A stretch of 55,854 nucleotides of DNA from Verrucomicrobiaceae bacterium (GCA_027487435.1 JAIYDP010000430.1:1-55854); one strand, 5' to 3'. Positions 15,437 to 24,924 are shown, counted from the first letter of the stretch. The notes: generated by a model from the letters alone, not told the origin. Numbers and translations are program-made.

Positions 15437-16188
15437 GTGGACAGAAACAAGAACATCGGGAAGGGAATCACAATCACGCTCATGAGTTGGTGGTGCGGAA
15501 CTTGCATGTTCGCTATCGCGATATTTCCGCGTTGCGGGGAGTGAATTTTTCTACGTCGTGCGGGCGGCGTGTAGCATTGATCGGAGCCAACGGTGCCGGC
15601 AAATCCACGTTATTGAAGTCGCTTGCGGGATTGATCCCTAGAAGTGAAGGAGAGATTTCTTGGCGCGGGAGCGCGATTTCTCAGTGGTCGAAGGAATTTG
15701 CCTACTTGCCCCAGCGCGAGGAAGTGGACTGGTCCTTTCCAATCACCTTGCGTGGCATGGTGGAAATGGGGCGCTATCCGCAGACCGGTTGGTGGCGGCG
15801 CTATCGTGCTTGCGATCATGCAGCGGTGGATGCGGCGCTTGTGGCGTTGGGATTAGAGGATTTGCAAAACCGGCAAATCCGCGAGCTTTCTGGAGGACAG
15901 CAACAGCGGGCGTTTTTGGCGCGTGCGGTAGCGCAAGATGCTCATGTTTTGCTGCTCGATGAGCCATTTACGGGATTGGATCGCGCGGCGGCGGCGGGGC
16001 TAGCAAGTTTGTTTGAAACATTGGCTGCGCAAGGACGTTTGATCATCGCTTCTCATCACGATTTGGCGACAACCGCGAACTTGTTCGATGAGGCGCTATT
16101 GCTAGCGACAGATCAAATCGCCTTTGGCGCGGCAAAAGATGTGATCCATGAAGAAAATCTGGCTCGTATTTTTCCCTCGAATCCCTAA
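15433..16188 (+). CDS. Metal-type ABC transporter ATPase (ZnuC/MntB-like)
   Basis: The 251-residue ATPase has Walker A GANGAGKST (about residue 52), Q-loop YLPQREEVDWSFP, signature LSGGQQQRAFLARAVAQ and Walker B VLLLDEPFTGLD, then the switch His in ASHHD. The Q-loop sequence with VDWSFP and LRGMVEMGRY is typical of the zinc/manganese/iron (ABC3) importers. The N-terminus is His-rich (HREGNHNHAHE). No membrane permease or binding-protein gene follows; the next gene is a HAD phosphatase, so its permease must be elsewhere. A GTG at 15421 was rejected in favour of the ATGA overlap. Confidence 0.9.
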   Translation: MSGQKQEHREGNHNHAHELVVRNLHVRYRDISALRGVNFSTSCGRRVALIGANGAGKSTLLKSLAGLIPRSEGEISWRGSAISQWSKEFAYLPQREEVDWSFPITLRGMVEMGRYPQTGWWRRYRACDHAAVDAALVALGLEDLQNRQIRELSGGQQQRAFLARAVAQDAHVLLLDEPFTGLDRAAAAGLASLFETLAAQGRLIIASHHDLATTANLFDEALLLATDQIAFGAAKDVIHEENLARIFPSNP

Positions 16189-16205
16189 GCTCACTTCGTA
16201 ACGAT

Positions 16206-16853
16206 ATGAAATACAAAGCATTGATTTTCGACTTTGACGGAACCATAGCCGACACCTTGGAGGAAACACGATGCATTTATAATCGAATGGCCGGCGAATA
16301 TGGACTACGCACGGTGGCAGCAGAAGATTTGGCATCCTTGCGAGATTTCTCCTTGAGTGAGCTATTGGAACATCTGGATATTTCCAAGTTTCGCGTGCCA
16401 TCGCTCTTGGCGCGTGGCACCTCAATGTTGCGGGAACGAATTTCTTCGATTCCGATGATTCCTGGATTGGCAGACGTCATTCCCGCGATGCGAAAATCGT
16501 CTGTGATTTTCGGTGTATTGACTTCGAACTCTACCCAAAATGTCGATCTTTTTTTGCGGTCGCACGGGATGAGAGAATATTTCACGTTTCTTTCCTCGAC
16601 CTCTAAGCTCACAGGAAAGGCGAAGCACTTGAAGGCGATCCGGAAAACATTCTCGCTTGAAGCGAATGAGGTGCTCTACATCGGTGATGAAATTCGCGAT
16701 GTGAAGGCATCACAAAAGGCGGGAATTGACTGTGCCGCTGTGACTTGGGGGTTCAACTCGCGCGAGTCTCTTACGAGGTCTAACCCCAAGTACATTATCG
16801 ACAAGCCGAGCGAATTATTAGCAATGATTTTGGCGAGGGGAGTTGATGTCTAG
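16206..16853 (+). CDS. HAD-family phosphatase (phosphoglycolate phosphatase-like)
   Basis: The 215-residue HAD hydrolase has motif I DFDGTIADT (residues 9-17, nucleophile Asp9), motif II in VLTSNS, the Lys of motif III near GKAKHLKAI and motif IV YIGDEIRDVKASQKAG with the metal-binding acids. Cap architecture fits the Gph/PGP-like subgroup, often phosphoglycolate phosphatases, though the substrate cannot be told from sequence. It starts 17 bp after the ABC ATPase and probably shares its transcript. Confidence 0.9.
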   Translation: MKYKALIFDFDGTIADTLEETRCIYNRMAGEYGLRTVAAEDLASLRDFSLSELLEHLDISKFRVPSLLARGTSMLRERISSIPMIPGLADVIPAMRKSSVIFGVLTSNSTQNVDLFLRSHGMREYFTFLSSTSKLTGKAKHLKAIRKTFSLEANEVLYIGDEIRDVKASQKAGIDCAAVTWGFNSRESLTRSNPKYIIDKPSELLAMILARGVDV

Positions 16854-16879
16854 GGGGAGTTGAATCAAGTGGTTCGCGA

Positions 16880-18430
16880 CTAAGGAATTCCCATGTCGAT
16901 ATCGCAGCCTGGTAGAGCTTTGCGCAGAGCCTCAACGCCTGCAGGTGTGACCTTGCTCCGCCAGAGGTAGAGATTTTTGAGGTTTTTCAGAGCGGCGAGT
17001 TGCTGAATTGCTTCATCAGTCACTTCGGACCCAAAGAGGTTGAGAGATTCGAGTGAGCTAAAACCAATGATGGATGCGATGCTGGCATTAGTGATTTTTG
17101 TTTCGCCAAGGCGAAGGGTTTTAAGCTTGGAAGCAGACGTAAGGTGAGCCAAAGAAGCATCGGTGACCAAGGTGGCAGTCAAGTCCACACTGGTAAGGTG
17201 GGCGGCCAAGGAAGCGAGTTTTTGGGCATCTTTGTCGCTAAATGTACCACGCATGCTTACTGCGGTAAAGTGGACATCATTGGAGGCTTGCGACTCAAAT
17301 TGTGCAGCACCGGGGAAGGATTTTTGCAATTCATTGATCGATGCGAGAATAGATGTGCGCTCCTTGGAGGTATCAGCAGAGGGAGCATCGTTCGTTGTAG
17401 TCGCAGGCGCTGGAGCTGGAGCAGCAGTCTTGGTCGCATTTGGTTTCAGCTTGGCGATGGTCGCGGCGATATCAGGCGGAGGATTGGCAGCCGCTAGAGT
17501 AAGATCGGGCTTAGCTCCCGCATTGATCCACCACTTGATGACGGCAATTTCTTCCGGCTTGAGGCCGGGTTTTTCATCGGGCGGCATGCGCTCTTCGTCC
17601 TTGATATCGAGCTCCATGCGGATGATCAGATTGCTTTTCTCGGCATGGCCGATGTCCAAAGCCGAGCCCTCTTTGCCGCCCTTGACGAGTAGCTCGTAGG
17701 TGTCCATGCGAAGCTTGCCTTTGACTTTGTCGGCCTTGTGGCATTTCCAGCATTTCTCTTCGAGCATCGGCGCAACGATGTCTTGATAAACAAGGGTTTC
17801 AGCTACGGGAGCATCACCTGCATTGTCAGGCTTTTTGTCTTCGATCGGCTTGCCGCCGAGAATCTCTCGGAGTGGTTCAGGCGCGTATTTACCCAAGTAA
17901 TCCGATCCATGAACCAAAGAAGCACCTTCGTGACTTGCGAATGCCATAACGCCTGATGTGGTGACGAGTAAAACTTTGTAGAGCCATGCTGCTGATGCTC
18001 CAGAATCTGTCCAGGCTTTGACTAGAAATGTCAAGATGCACAAGCAAGAGAATGCGATTCCACCCCAGAGGTGTAAAGTTAAGCTGGATGAATCAGAGAA
18101 GTCGTCACTTTGATAGAGCAAGAAGCCTGCAAGGACGGACACAACGGATGTAACTGCGGTGAAAAACAATGTGCTTTGTAGTGCGGGGCTTTCTTTGCGG
18201 GTAAAGATCGAGCCAAACTCCAATAGCAAAGCCAAAACGAGCATGCCGATAGGCAAGTGCAGGATGACTGGGTGGAAGCGCCCCAAAAATCTGACAATGT
18301 CGGGATAAACATTCTCTGCCGGAGGACCAACCAAACCAGGCATAAGTAGCATGGCCGCACACACGATAATACCCATGACCGTGAGCATAAAGGGCCGTTT
18401 CATTTTTGTGGATTCTGTGACGTTACTCAT
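16880..18430 (-). CDS. DUF2231 membrane / planctomycete-type cytochrome / LRR protein
   Basis: The 516-residue protein combines three modules. Residues about 45-190 are a DUF2231 membrane domain with four hydrophobic helices and the FHPVILHLPIGM signature. Residues about 215-310 hold a planctomycete-type cytochrome C domain with the heme motif CWKCH and the MPPDEKPGLKPEE and VIKWWINAGA hallmarks. After a Pro/Ala/Thr linker, residues 375-515 are short leucine-rich repeats (LTSASKLKTLRLGETKI and similar). Such proteins are common in Planctomycetes and Verrucomicrobia and are thought to carry electrons or sense at the envelope; the role here is unknown. Confidence 0.88.
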   Translation of the reverse strand: MSNVTESTKMKRPFMLTVMGIIVCAAMLLMPGLVGPPAENVYPDIVRFLGRFHPVILHLPIGMLVLALLLEFGSIFTRKESPALQSTLFFTAVTSVVSVLAGFLLYQSDDFSDSSSLTLHLWGGIAFSCLCILTFLVKAWTDSGASAAWLYKVLLVTTSGVMAFASHEGASLVHGSDYLGKYAPEPLREILGGKPIEDKKPDNAGDAPVAETLVYQDIVAPMLEEKCWKCHKADKVKGKLRMDTYELLVKGGKEGSALDIGHAEKSNLIIRMELDIKDEERMPPDEKPGLKPEEIAVIKWWINAGAKPDLTLAAANPPPDIAATIAKLKPNATKTAAPAPAPATTTNDAPSADTSKERTSILASINELQKSFPGAAQFESQASNDVHFTAVSMRGTFSDKDAQKLASLAAHLTSVDLTATLVTDASLAHLTSASKLKTLRLGETKITNASIASIIGFSSLESLNLFGSEVTDEAIQQLAALKNLKNLYLWRSKVTPAGVEALRKALPGCDIDMGIP

Positions 18431-18487
18431 TGATAAAAAAGATACGAAAAGTGAAGAAACATTCTATCAGGAAATTCCATGCTACTG

Positions 18488-18733
18488 CTAGACATCGATG
18501 GTTGTATCCTTGTGGGGATGTGATTTCATTGCATGGGGGACGAGGGATTTTTTTCCGCGTCGAAGAAACGGGATCCAGCGGGTGACATCGAAGCCAAGGG
18601 CTTTCATCGAGGCGATAAAAATCGGCAAGGCGATTGCCTCATCGAGAAAAAATGGCACGTCAAGGGGGAGAAATAAAATCCATCCACTCACTAGGGCAAA
18701 GAACAAAGCGAAGCATTTGACGAAGCGTGACAT
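18488..18733 (-). CDS. Small membrane protein
   Basis: The 81-residue protein has one clear hydrophobic helix (CFALFFALVSGWILFLPLDV) and a second weaker one around DEAIALPIFIASMKALGF, followed by a basic tail. No family was assigned with certainty. The frame on the opposite strand of the same region lacks any such pattern. It lies divergently from the AI-2E family permease gene. Confidence 0.6.
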   Translation of the reverse strand: MSRFVKCFALFFALVSGWILFLPLDVPFFLDEAIALPIFIASMKALGFDVTRWIPFLRRGKKSLVPHAMKSHPHKDTTIDV

Positions 18734-18869
18734 GCAAGATGACTACATCAGTTTTGCCGATTTGCCAAGGCGAGAATGATCTCGGAGACGAAATCGAAAA
18801 AGAAAGATCGAATCCCGCCTTGGTTGTTCTTGTCATTGTTAGGTTAATTGTGTATGGAACACGTTCGGA

Positions 18870-20171
18870 ATGGCTCAGCACAGCAAATCAGTGGGATTTA
18901 GATCAGAGCGATATTTGGGCTTGGCGTCCTTGTCGCTACTGATCATTGGGGCTGTCTATTTGATGATGCCGTTTATGACGGCGTTGATGTGGTCGGCAAT
19001 TCTTGCGTTCTCACTTTGGCCCGCGCAGAGATTGCTAACCCGATGGTTCCGTGGTCGGCGCACTCTAGCTTCCGTGGTTGTGGCTCTGACGGTCTCCTTG
19101 CTGCTTGTGGGACCATTCGTGTTACTCGGTTTTGGCCTAGCCGATGATGCAGCGCTGCTGGGGGTAACCACGAAAAAATGGCTCGAATCTGCCGAAGAGA
19201 AACCGCCTGAGTGGACACGGCGCGTTCCGGTGATCGGCGAAAGCGTCGAAGAGTATTGGGTAGCATTTCATCAAACCAAGCAAAAATGGCTACAGCAGAT
19301 CAATAAGGGCATGGAAGATGTGCCGCCGAAGGCCATTGTCGTGGATGACAGTAAGATCAGCATTCCCAGTCCGCAAGAGACGATCGTTCGCGAGTTGAAT
19401 AAGCCCGAACCCGAGGCGTCGCCCACGGAAGAGGGAAAATCCGATGTTGTGAGTGATTCGCGCATTTTTGAAATGGTAGGAAAAATCCTCGCGTGGGCGC
19501 AACAGTGGCTTTTGGTAGCAACGCTCGGTGTGCTCAAAGGAATGTTTCAAATTGCCTTGAGTGTGATGCTGACCTTTTTCATCTTGCGCGATGGTCAGGC
19601 CATTGGAGCGCGCATCGCTGTCGGTGCAGAGCGCATCGCGGGAGCGCGTGGGCAGAATTTGATCAAGGTAGCTGGCAGCACGGTGCGAGGAGTGGTCTAT
19701 GGGATCATCGGCACGGCCGTCGCCCAAGGACTGTTAGCGGGATTGGGGCTCGGTCTGGCAGGCGTGCCTGCTGCGGCGTTGTTAGGATTTCTCACATTCT
19801 TCCTTTCGGCTGTGCCGTTTGGCCCGCCGTTGGTGTGGATTCCCGCGACGATCTGGCTCTTTTCGACAGACAAGCCAGGATGGGCTGTTTTCATGCTGAT
19901 TTGGGGCATGTTTGTGGTCAGCGGTGTGGACAATGTCATCAAGCCCTATTTGATTAGCCACGGAGCTAAGATTCCATTCGCCGTCGTGTTATTGGGTGTG
20001 TTAGGCGGAGCACTCGCATTTGGTTTGGTGGGAGTCTTTCTGGGCCCTACATTGCTAGCCGTTGTATTCCGTCTTGTGGAAGATTGGTCTTCGTCAAAGT
20101 CTTTGCTTGCCGCAACGGAGGATGTGCCGTTAGAGGTTCCCGTATCTGCACAACCCGTGGAGAATGCGTAA
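18870..20171 (+). CDS. AI-2E family transporter (UPF0118 permease)
   Basis: The 433-residue membrane protein has the AI-2E exporter family layout: two N-terminal helices, a long soluble middle (about residues 95-210) with acidic and proline-rich stretches, then five or so helices, including LSVMLTFFILRDG, the glycine-rich GIIGTAVAQGLLAGLGLGLAG segment and VSGVDNVIKPYLIS near the C-terminus, all conserved in the family. Members export small molecules or act as Na+/H+ exchangers; the substrate is not defined. ATG 18870 precedes AQHSKSVGFRSERYLG. Confidence 0.9.
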   Translation: MAQHSKSVGFRSERYLGLASLSLLIIGAVYLMMPFMTALMWSAILAFSLWPAQRLLTRWFRGRRTLASVVVALTVSLLLVGPFVLLGFGLADDAALLGVTTKKWLESAEEKPPEWTRRVPVIGESVEEYWVAFHQTKQKWLQQINKGMEDVPPKAIVVDDSKISIPSPQETIVRELNKPEPEASPTEEGKSDVVSDSRIFEMVGKILAWAQQWLLVATLGVLKGMFQIALSVMLTFFILRDGQAIGARIAVGAERIAGARGQNLIKVAGSTVRGVVYGIIGTAVAQGLLAGLGLGLAGVPAAALLGFLTFFLSAVPFGPPLVWIPATIWLFSTDKPGWAVFMLIWGMFVVSGVDNVIKPYLISHGAKIPFAVVLLGVLGGALAFGLVGVFLGPTLLAVVFRLVEDWSSSKSLLAATEDVPLEVPVSAQPVENA

Positions 20172-20421
20172 CGCGGAAGCTCGCAGATCTGCTTTGGATC
20201 TCGTGTAAAGTTCCTTAGAGCCGGCAGAAAAATTTTTGGCATTTCCGACTTGACTGCCTAGAGAGGTACTCTACAAAAGGCGCGACACACGAATCTTCTG
20301 ATGCATCTAAATTGCTTACATCCCAAACCATCCGCCACCTCACAGAGTGAGAGTGCGATGCTAGGGGCATGGCATTTTGTTCTGTCAGCAGATTCTTTTT
20401 CTCTGATAGATCAAAATCACC

Positions 20422-20529
20422 CTTGCAGGGCAAGAATCGAAGGATGTTCTCCTTCACGGGTCGCGTAACCTTTCACCTCGCTACCCCGCTTCTTTCGCCC
20501 TGCCGCAGATCATGCCGCAGGGTTTTTTT
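20422..20529 (+). ncRNA. Candidate small RNA with three hairpins
   Basis: The 396-bp gap between 20171 and 20568 has no credible ORF. It contains three consecutive hairpins: CTTGC-AGG-GCAAG (20422-20434), GAAGGA-TGTTC-TCCTTC (20439-20455) and the terminator at 20498-20529. This resembles a short stand-alone RNA or a leader controlling the downstream HNH gene. No known RNA family signature (6S, SRP, tmRNA) was seen. Confidence 0.4.
20498..20529 (+). terminator. Intrinsic terminator
   Basis: The stem CCCTGC...GCAGGG with inner GCA/TGC pairs (20498-20522) is followed by seven T residues (20523-20529). It lies about 40 bp before the HNH gene start and 330 bp after the permease gene, so it ends a transcript that begins in between or reads through. 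Confidence 0.82.
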
Positions 20530-20567
20530 GTTTTGTTAGATCATTTTTTCCACCAGCCGCTTTTTTC

Positions 20568-21155
20568 ATGAAAACGAATTCTTTACTCACGGATCGCGTT
20601 GTTCTCGCTCTGAACCGCAATTGGCAAGCCATCGCTACACTGACAGTGGAGCAAGCAGTGCTACGTCTCGTAGCTGGTGCTGCGCGCGCGATGTGGATCG
20701 ATGACGAAAACTTCGAAGCTCTCACGTGGGCGCAATGGATCGAACTACCTGTTCGTGAAAATGATCCCGTGATTGGCACCGTGCGTGGTGCAATCCGTGC
20801 TCCTCGCGTGATTCTTTTTCGTCGATACGACAAAGTGCCCATGGTGTCGCCTAGCTTTGGCATGCGCGGCATTTGGGAGCGCGATGGGGGACGTTGCCAG
20901 TATTCTGGGCGAAGATTGCAGCCCGGCGAGGGCAACATTGATCACGTCATCCCGCGCTCGCGTGGAGGTGCGAACTCATGGGAAAACTGTGTATTGTCTT
21001 GCAAGCACATCAATCGGAAAAAAGCAGCGCGAACCCCTGAGGAGGCGGGACTCGTTTTACGGAGCACTCCCCGTCAACCCGTCTCGGTTCCAAGCACGAT
21101 GCGGATCAATAACGTGCAAGATATCCCAGAATGGCGGCACTTTTTGATCGCTTGA
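20568..21155 (+). CDS. HNH endonuclease family protein
   Basis: The 195-residue protein has an N-terminal segment DRVVLALNRNWQAIATLTV and a C-terminal HNH centre: GRCQYSGRRLQPGEGNIDHV with the Asp-His pair, PRSRGGANSWENCVLSC, then the basic HINRKKAART. This exact layout occurs in widespread chromosomal HNH proteins of Verrucomicrobia, Planctomycetes and cyanobacteria whose target is unknown. It lies downstream of a strong terminator, so it should have its own promoter or depend on read-through. Confidence 0.88.
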   Translation: MKTNSLLTDRVVLALNRNWQAIATLTVEQAVLRLVAGAARAMWIDDENFEALTWAQWIELPVRENDPVIGTVRGAIRAPRVILFRRYDKVPMVSPSFGMRGIWERDGGRCQYSGRRLQPGEGNIDHVIPRSRGGANSWENCVLSCKHINRKKAARTPEEAGLVLRSTPRQPVSVPSTMRINNVQDIPEWRHFLIA

Positions 21156-21227
21156 TGCCAAGGAAGCTGATTGGGGCTATCATGGAATGGTCATTGGGCT
21201 GCGAAAATTAACGTTTCGCCGCTCGGC

Positions 21228-23270
21228 CTAAAATGGCGCATCTTCCTCGTAGTTCGAGTCAGTGTTCCACGTCTCTACCATTTCGAGCGGGAAGTCGCTG
21301 AGGAAGCGTGAAGGCGTGAGCATGTACTCGCCAGTGTAGGACTTGGGATTCATCATGGGGTAGGTCATGTAAAGCTGATCGCGCGCTCGGGTGATGCCGA
21401 CGTAAAACAGCCTTCGCTCTTCTTCGACCATTGTGTGATCGAGACACTCCATGACTCGTCCTATCGGAAATTGCCCTTCCACGAGGCCGATGAGGAACAC
21501 CACTTTCCATTCGAGGCCTTTGGCTTGGTGGATGGATGACAGAGTGATCTTCGGCTTGTCGTCGTCTTGCTTTTTGTTTCCGCCTTGATCGTTATCGGTA
21601 TTGCTGAGTAGCGATAGCTGTTCGAGAAATTCGAGGATGTCGTCGAAGCCATTGGCGTAGTCGCGGAGTCGATCGACATCGCTGCGGCGCTGCTCGCTAT
21701 TTTCAAAGGAGTCTTTGATAAAGTCGCCATAGAAGCCCTCTACCACGGAATAAATCATGTCGGCCGGTTTGGCGAAGGCGATGCCGTTCCACATTTCATC
21801 GAGGATGAAGCTGAGCTGTCGCCATTCCTTTTGCGCCTTTTTGGGGATGGGAAATTTCGCCAGAGTTGTAGAAAATGACTCGGGTGGAGTTTCGCGTTCG
21901 GCCCAACCTGTGTTGCACCATGCACGCCAGAGCTTGGCGGCTGAGGTCGGCCCGACACCATCCAAAAGCAGCACCATGCGGGTGAAAGCGATTTCATCGC
22001 GGCGATTGCAAACGAAACGCAAAAAGGCACTGACATCCTTGATGTGCGCTTGCTCGAAGAAGCGCAGACCGCTGGTGATGTGAAAAGGCACGCCGCGACT
22101 GGTGAGCGCCATTTGTACTTCCATGCTTTGGAAATGAGCCCGATACAGCACCGCGATTTCATCGGCGGGGATGCCATCTTCCTCCATGATTTCGTTGATC
22201 CGTTGCGCCACGAAGGCGGCTTGCATGAAGGGATCCGCGACGTTAACGAGCGCGGGTTTGATATTTTCCGAGGCTCTAGCCGCGCGGAGATTTTTGTCAA
22301 AGCGCTCGGTGTTGGCGCGGATGGCTTCGTTTGATAAATCGAGAATCTCCGGCACGCTGCGGTAGTTCGTCTCAATGGCAAAGGTGCGGCAGGGACGGCC
22401 CGATTCAGGGAAACGTAGAATATTGGCCATGTTGGCACCGCGCCAAGAATAGATCGATTGCGCATCGTCGCCGACGACCATGACGCTATTCGTCTCGCCA
22501 ACAAGCAAATCGATCAAGGCGCATTGCACGGTGTTGGTGTCTTGATATTCGTCCACGAGGACATGGCGGAATTCTTTTTGATAGAGAGCTAACAGGTCGG
22601 GGCGTTCTTGAAGCAGAGTAACGGTGCGGACGAGCAAGTCATCGAAGTCCATCGAGTTGCTATCGATTTTTTTCTGCTTGTAGTCGTGATGAATGGTTTC
22701 GATTTCATCAAACCAACTTTCCAAGTGGGGATGGCCATCCTCCAACATGCTTTCTAACGATTTTCCCGTATTTTCTACCAGGCTGATGATGCCGAGAATC
22801 ACATCGGCTTTCGGGAAGCGGAGCGATTGTTTTTTGACATCCATGGCGGCGATGAGGGAATTGATCATGCTCTTTTGGTCATCGCGATCAAGGATGCTAA
22901 AGGAGCGGGTGAAGCCAATTTCCTCGGCATGTTTGCGCAAGATTCTGCTGCCTATGGAGTGAAACGTTCCAGCCCAAAGGTCCGATGTATCTTGCGGCAC
23001 GAGTTCGCGCACGCGTTGGATCATTTCTCTTGCCGCTTTATTGGTAAAGGTCAGCAGGAGGATATTGCGGGCATCCACCGCGTGATCGAGTAACCAAGCG
23101 ACACGGAAGGTGAGGGTGCGCGTCTTGCCAGAACCAGCACCAGCTATGACAAGGGCGCGTCCGTCAGGAGAACTTACGGCAGCGTATTGCTCGGCATTGA
23201 GCTCCTTGGCGTAATCGATGCCAGAGGCAAGCTTCGTCTCCGGGCGATGGATGGTGTATTGCCGAGCCAT
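21228..23270 (-). CDS. pcrA: UvrD/PcrA-type ATP-dependent DNA helicase
   Basis: The 680-residue superfamily 1A helicase has motif Q LNAEQYAAVSSPDG, motif I VIAGAGSGKTRTL, motif II VDEYQDTN, motif III GDDAQSIYSWRGA, motif IV-V in SIHQAKGLEWKVVFL and motif VI EERRLFYVGITRARDQLYM. It unwinds DNA in repair and replication restart. ATG 23270 is preferred over a GTG at 23294 because it avoids overlap with the upstream symporter gene (stop 23275). The C-terminus is short relative to PcrA and ends with an acidic DSNYEEDAPF. Confidence 0.92.
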   Translation of the reverse strand: MARQYTIHRPETKLASGIDYAKELNAEQYAAVSSPDGRALVIAGAGSGKTRTLTFRVAWLLDHAVDARNILLLTFTNKAAREMIQRVRELVPQDTSDLWAGTFHSIGSRILRKHAEEIGFTRSFSILDRDDQKSMINSLIAAMDVKKQSLRFPKADVILGIISLVENTGKSLESMLEDGHPHLESWFDEIETIHHDYKQKKIDSNSMDFDDLLVRTVTLLQERPDLLALYQKEFRHVLVDEYQDTNTVQCALIDLLVGETNSVMVVGDDAQSIYSWRGANMANILRFPESGRPCRTFAIETNYRSVPEILDLSNEAIRANTERFDKNLRAARASENIKPALVNVADPFMQAAFVAQRINEIMEEDGIPADEIAVLYRAHFQSMEVQMALTSRGVPFHITSGLRFFEQAHIKDVSAFLRFVCNRRDEIAFTRMVLLLDGVGPTSAAKLWRAWCNTGWAERETPPESFSTTLAKFPIPKKAQKEWRQLSFILDEMWNGIAFAKPADMIYSVVEGFYGDFIKDSFENSEQRRSDVDRLRDYANGFDDILEFLEQLSLLSNTDNDQGGNKKQDDDKPKITLSSIHQAKGLEWKVVFLIGLVEGQFPIGRVMECLDHTMVEEERRLFYVGITRARDQLYMTYPMMNPKSYTGEYMLTPSRFLSDFPLEMVETWNTDSNYEEDAPF

Positions 23271-23274
23271 GTTG

Positions 23275-24924
23275 TTAGCGATGCTGTTCTCCACTTTCGT
23301 GTTCTTCGCGATCCAATCGGTCGGCTTCTTCTATGGAAACACCACTGTCAACACGTTTCGTTAGGGTGAGGAATCGTTGAAATTCTGATCGAACGATGGG
23401 TAGCAACAAGTAAACCCCGATGAGATTGGGCACGCTCATAGCGAAAAGTGAGGCATCAGAGAAATCGGTAGCATTGCCCATGGAGGCCGATGCTCCAACG
23501 ATAATCACCAAGCAGAAAATGACCTTATACGTCCACGCCGCGATGAGGTTTTTCCCAAACAAGTACTGCCACGCCTGCAAGCCATAGTAGCTCCACGTAA
23601 TCAGCGTCGAGAACGCAAACAGGAACACACAAGAAAAGAGAACATACTTGAAAAATGGAGCTACGGTTTCAAAGGCCGCCGATGTCAACGCGATGCCCAC
23701 TTTGTTATTGTCGGCCAGTTTTTCTCCCAATACCTGTTGCAGTCCATTGATGGTGTAGCGCCCCGAATCTCCATCGAATTGCATGGTCACGCACAAGACC
23801 AAGGCCGTCATCGTGCAAATCACCACAGTATCGAGAAATGGTTCGAGGAGTGACACGATGCCTTCGGACGCGGGGCGACGAGTTTTTGCTGCGGCATGAG
23901 CAATGGGTGCCGATCCAATGCCCGCCTCATTGGAGAACGTGGCACGGCGCATGCCCCAGATAAAGACCGATAACAGACCGCCAGCAACCGCAGCGCGTGG
24001 TTGAAAGGCTTCGGTCATGATCATTTGCAAAGCTCCTGGCAGCCTACCAGCATTGGTAAGTAGCACCGCCATGCATGCGATGACGTATGTGAGGCACATC
24101 ACAGGCACCAGCTTGTCCGTGACCTTGGCAATGCCCTTGATGCCGCCGATGATGACTAACGCGGTAAGGAGCGCCATGATCAAGCCGAAGACCCATTGAT
24201 TTTGCGCGAAATATGAAGCATCTCCACCGGTGATGTTGATCATCTGTGTGGTCACTTGATTGACTTGGAAAATATTCCCGCCGCCGAACGATGCGAAAAC
24301 ACAAAAAATCGCGAAGAATAATGCCAGCACCATGCCCACAGGGCGCATGCCGCGCTCGCTCAGGCCACGCCGCAGGTAATACATCGGTCCACCGTGAACG
24401 CGATGCTCCCGATCAAAGATCCGATATTTCACCCCCAAAGTACACTCAGCAAACTTCGTCGTCATTCCCAAAAATCCGCTAAGAAAAAGCCAGAATGCCA
24501 CACCAGGGCCGCCATTGTGAATGCCGATGGCAACCCCTGCGATGTTTCCGAGTCCTACGGTGCCAGAAACCGCCGCAGTCAGTGCTTGGAAATGGGTAAC
24601 TTCGCCTGGGTCATTGGGCATGCTATACTTTCCGCGCACTGTTTTGAGAGCAAGGGCAAAGCCACGAATGTTGATGAAGCGGAAAAAAATCGTTAGAAAC
24701 ACCCCCGCTAACGCCAACCAAACTACCACCAGCAGCAAGTCTGTTTTGCCAATTTTCACCGATGAGAAAACAGCATCGACAAAGCCTTTGGTGATCTCGC
24801 CGAATTTCCGGTCAATCATCTTATCCATGCTCTCAGGCGCAGCGGCAACATCCTGCGCTCGCCCTATCCCCGTTAGCATTACCATCCAGAACATCAAAAT
24901 GACACGCAATCCAAGTAATTTCAT
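23275..24924 (-). CDS. Alanine/glycine:cation symporter (AGCS family)
   Basis: The product is about 549 residues. It has an N-terminal signal-like segment, then some ten membrane helices. AGCS signatures are clear: GGPGVAFWLFLSGFLGMTTKFAECTLGVKY-region (residues about 145-175), the CFASFGGGNIFQVNQ stretch and SNEAGIGSAPIAHAAA. It would import alanine or glycine with Na+. Several ATGs precede it (24993, 24924); 24924 leaves MKLLGLRVILMFW as the first residues. It lies 4 bp upstream of the helicase gene, in one transcription unit. Confidence 0.9.
   Translation of the reverse strand: MKLLGLRVILMFWMVMLTGIGRAQDVAAAPESMDKMIDRKFGEITKGFVDAVFSSVKIGKTDLLLVVVWLALAGVFLTIFFRFINIRGFALALKTVRGKYSMPNDPGEVTHFQALTAAVSGTVGLGNIAGVAIGIHNGGPGVAFWLFLSGFLGMTTKFAECTLGVKYRIFDREHRVHGGPMYYLRRGLSERGMRPVGMVLALFFAIFCVFASFGGGNIFQVNQVTTQMINITGGDASYFAQNQWVFGLIMALLTALVIIGGIKGIAKVTDKLVPVMCLTYVIACMAVLLTNAGRLPGALQMIMTEAFQPRAAVAGGLLSVFIWGMRRATFSNEAGIGSAPIAHAAAKTRRPASEGIVSLLEPFLDTVVICTMTALVLCVTMQFDGDSGRYTINGLQQVLGEKLADNNKVGIALTSAAFETVAPFFKYVLFSCVFLFAFSTLITWSYYGLQAWQYLFGKNLIAAWTYKVIFCLVIIVGASASMGNATDFSDASLFAMSVPNLIGVYLLLPIVRSEFQRFLTLTKRVDSGVSIEEADRLDREEHESGEQHR

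Noticed and set aside
20215..20457. 80-codon - strand frame in the gap before the HNH gene
   Set aside because: No domain or ribosome-binding site, and it overlaps the hairpins of the small RNA candidate.
21201..21219. Dyad GCGAAA-N7-TTTCGC between the convergent HNH and helicase genes as a terminator
   Set aside because: Six-base stem and no T-run; too weak to annotate.
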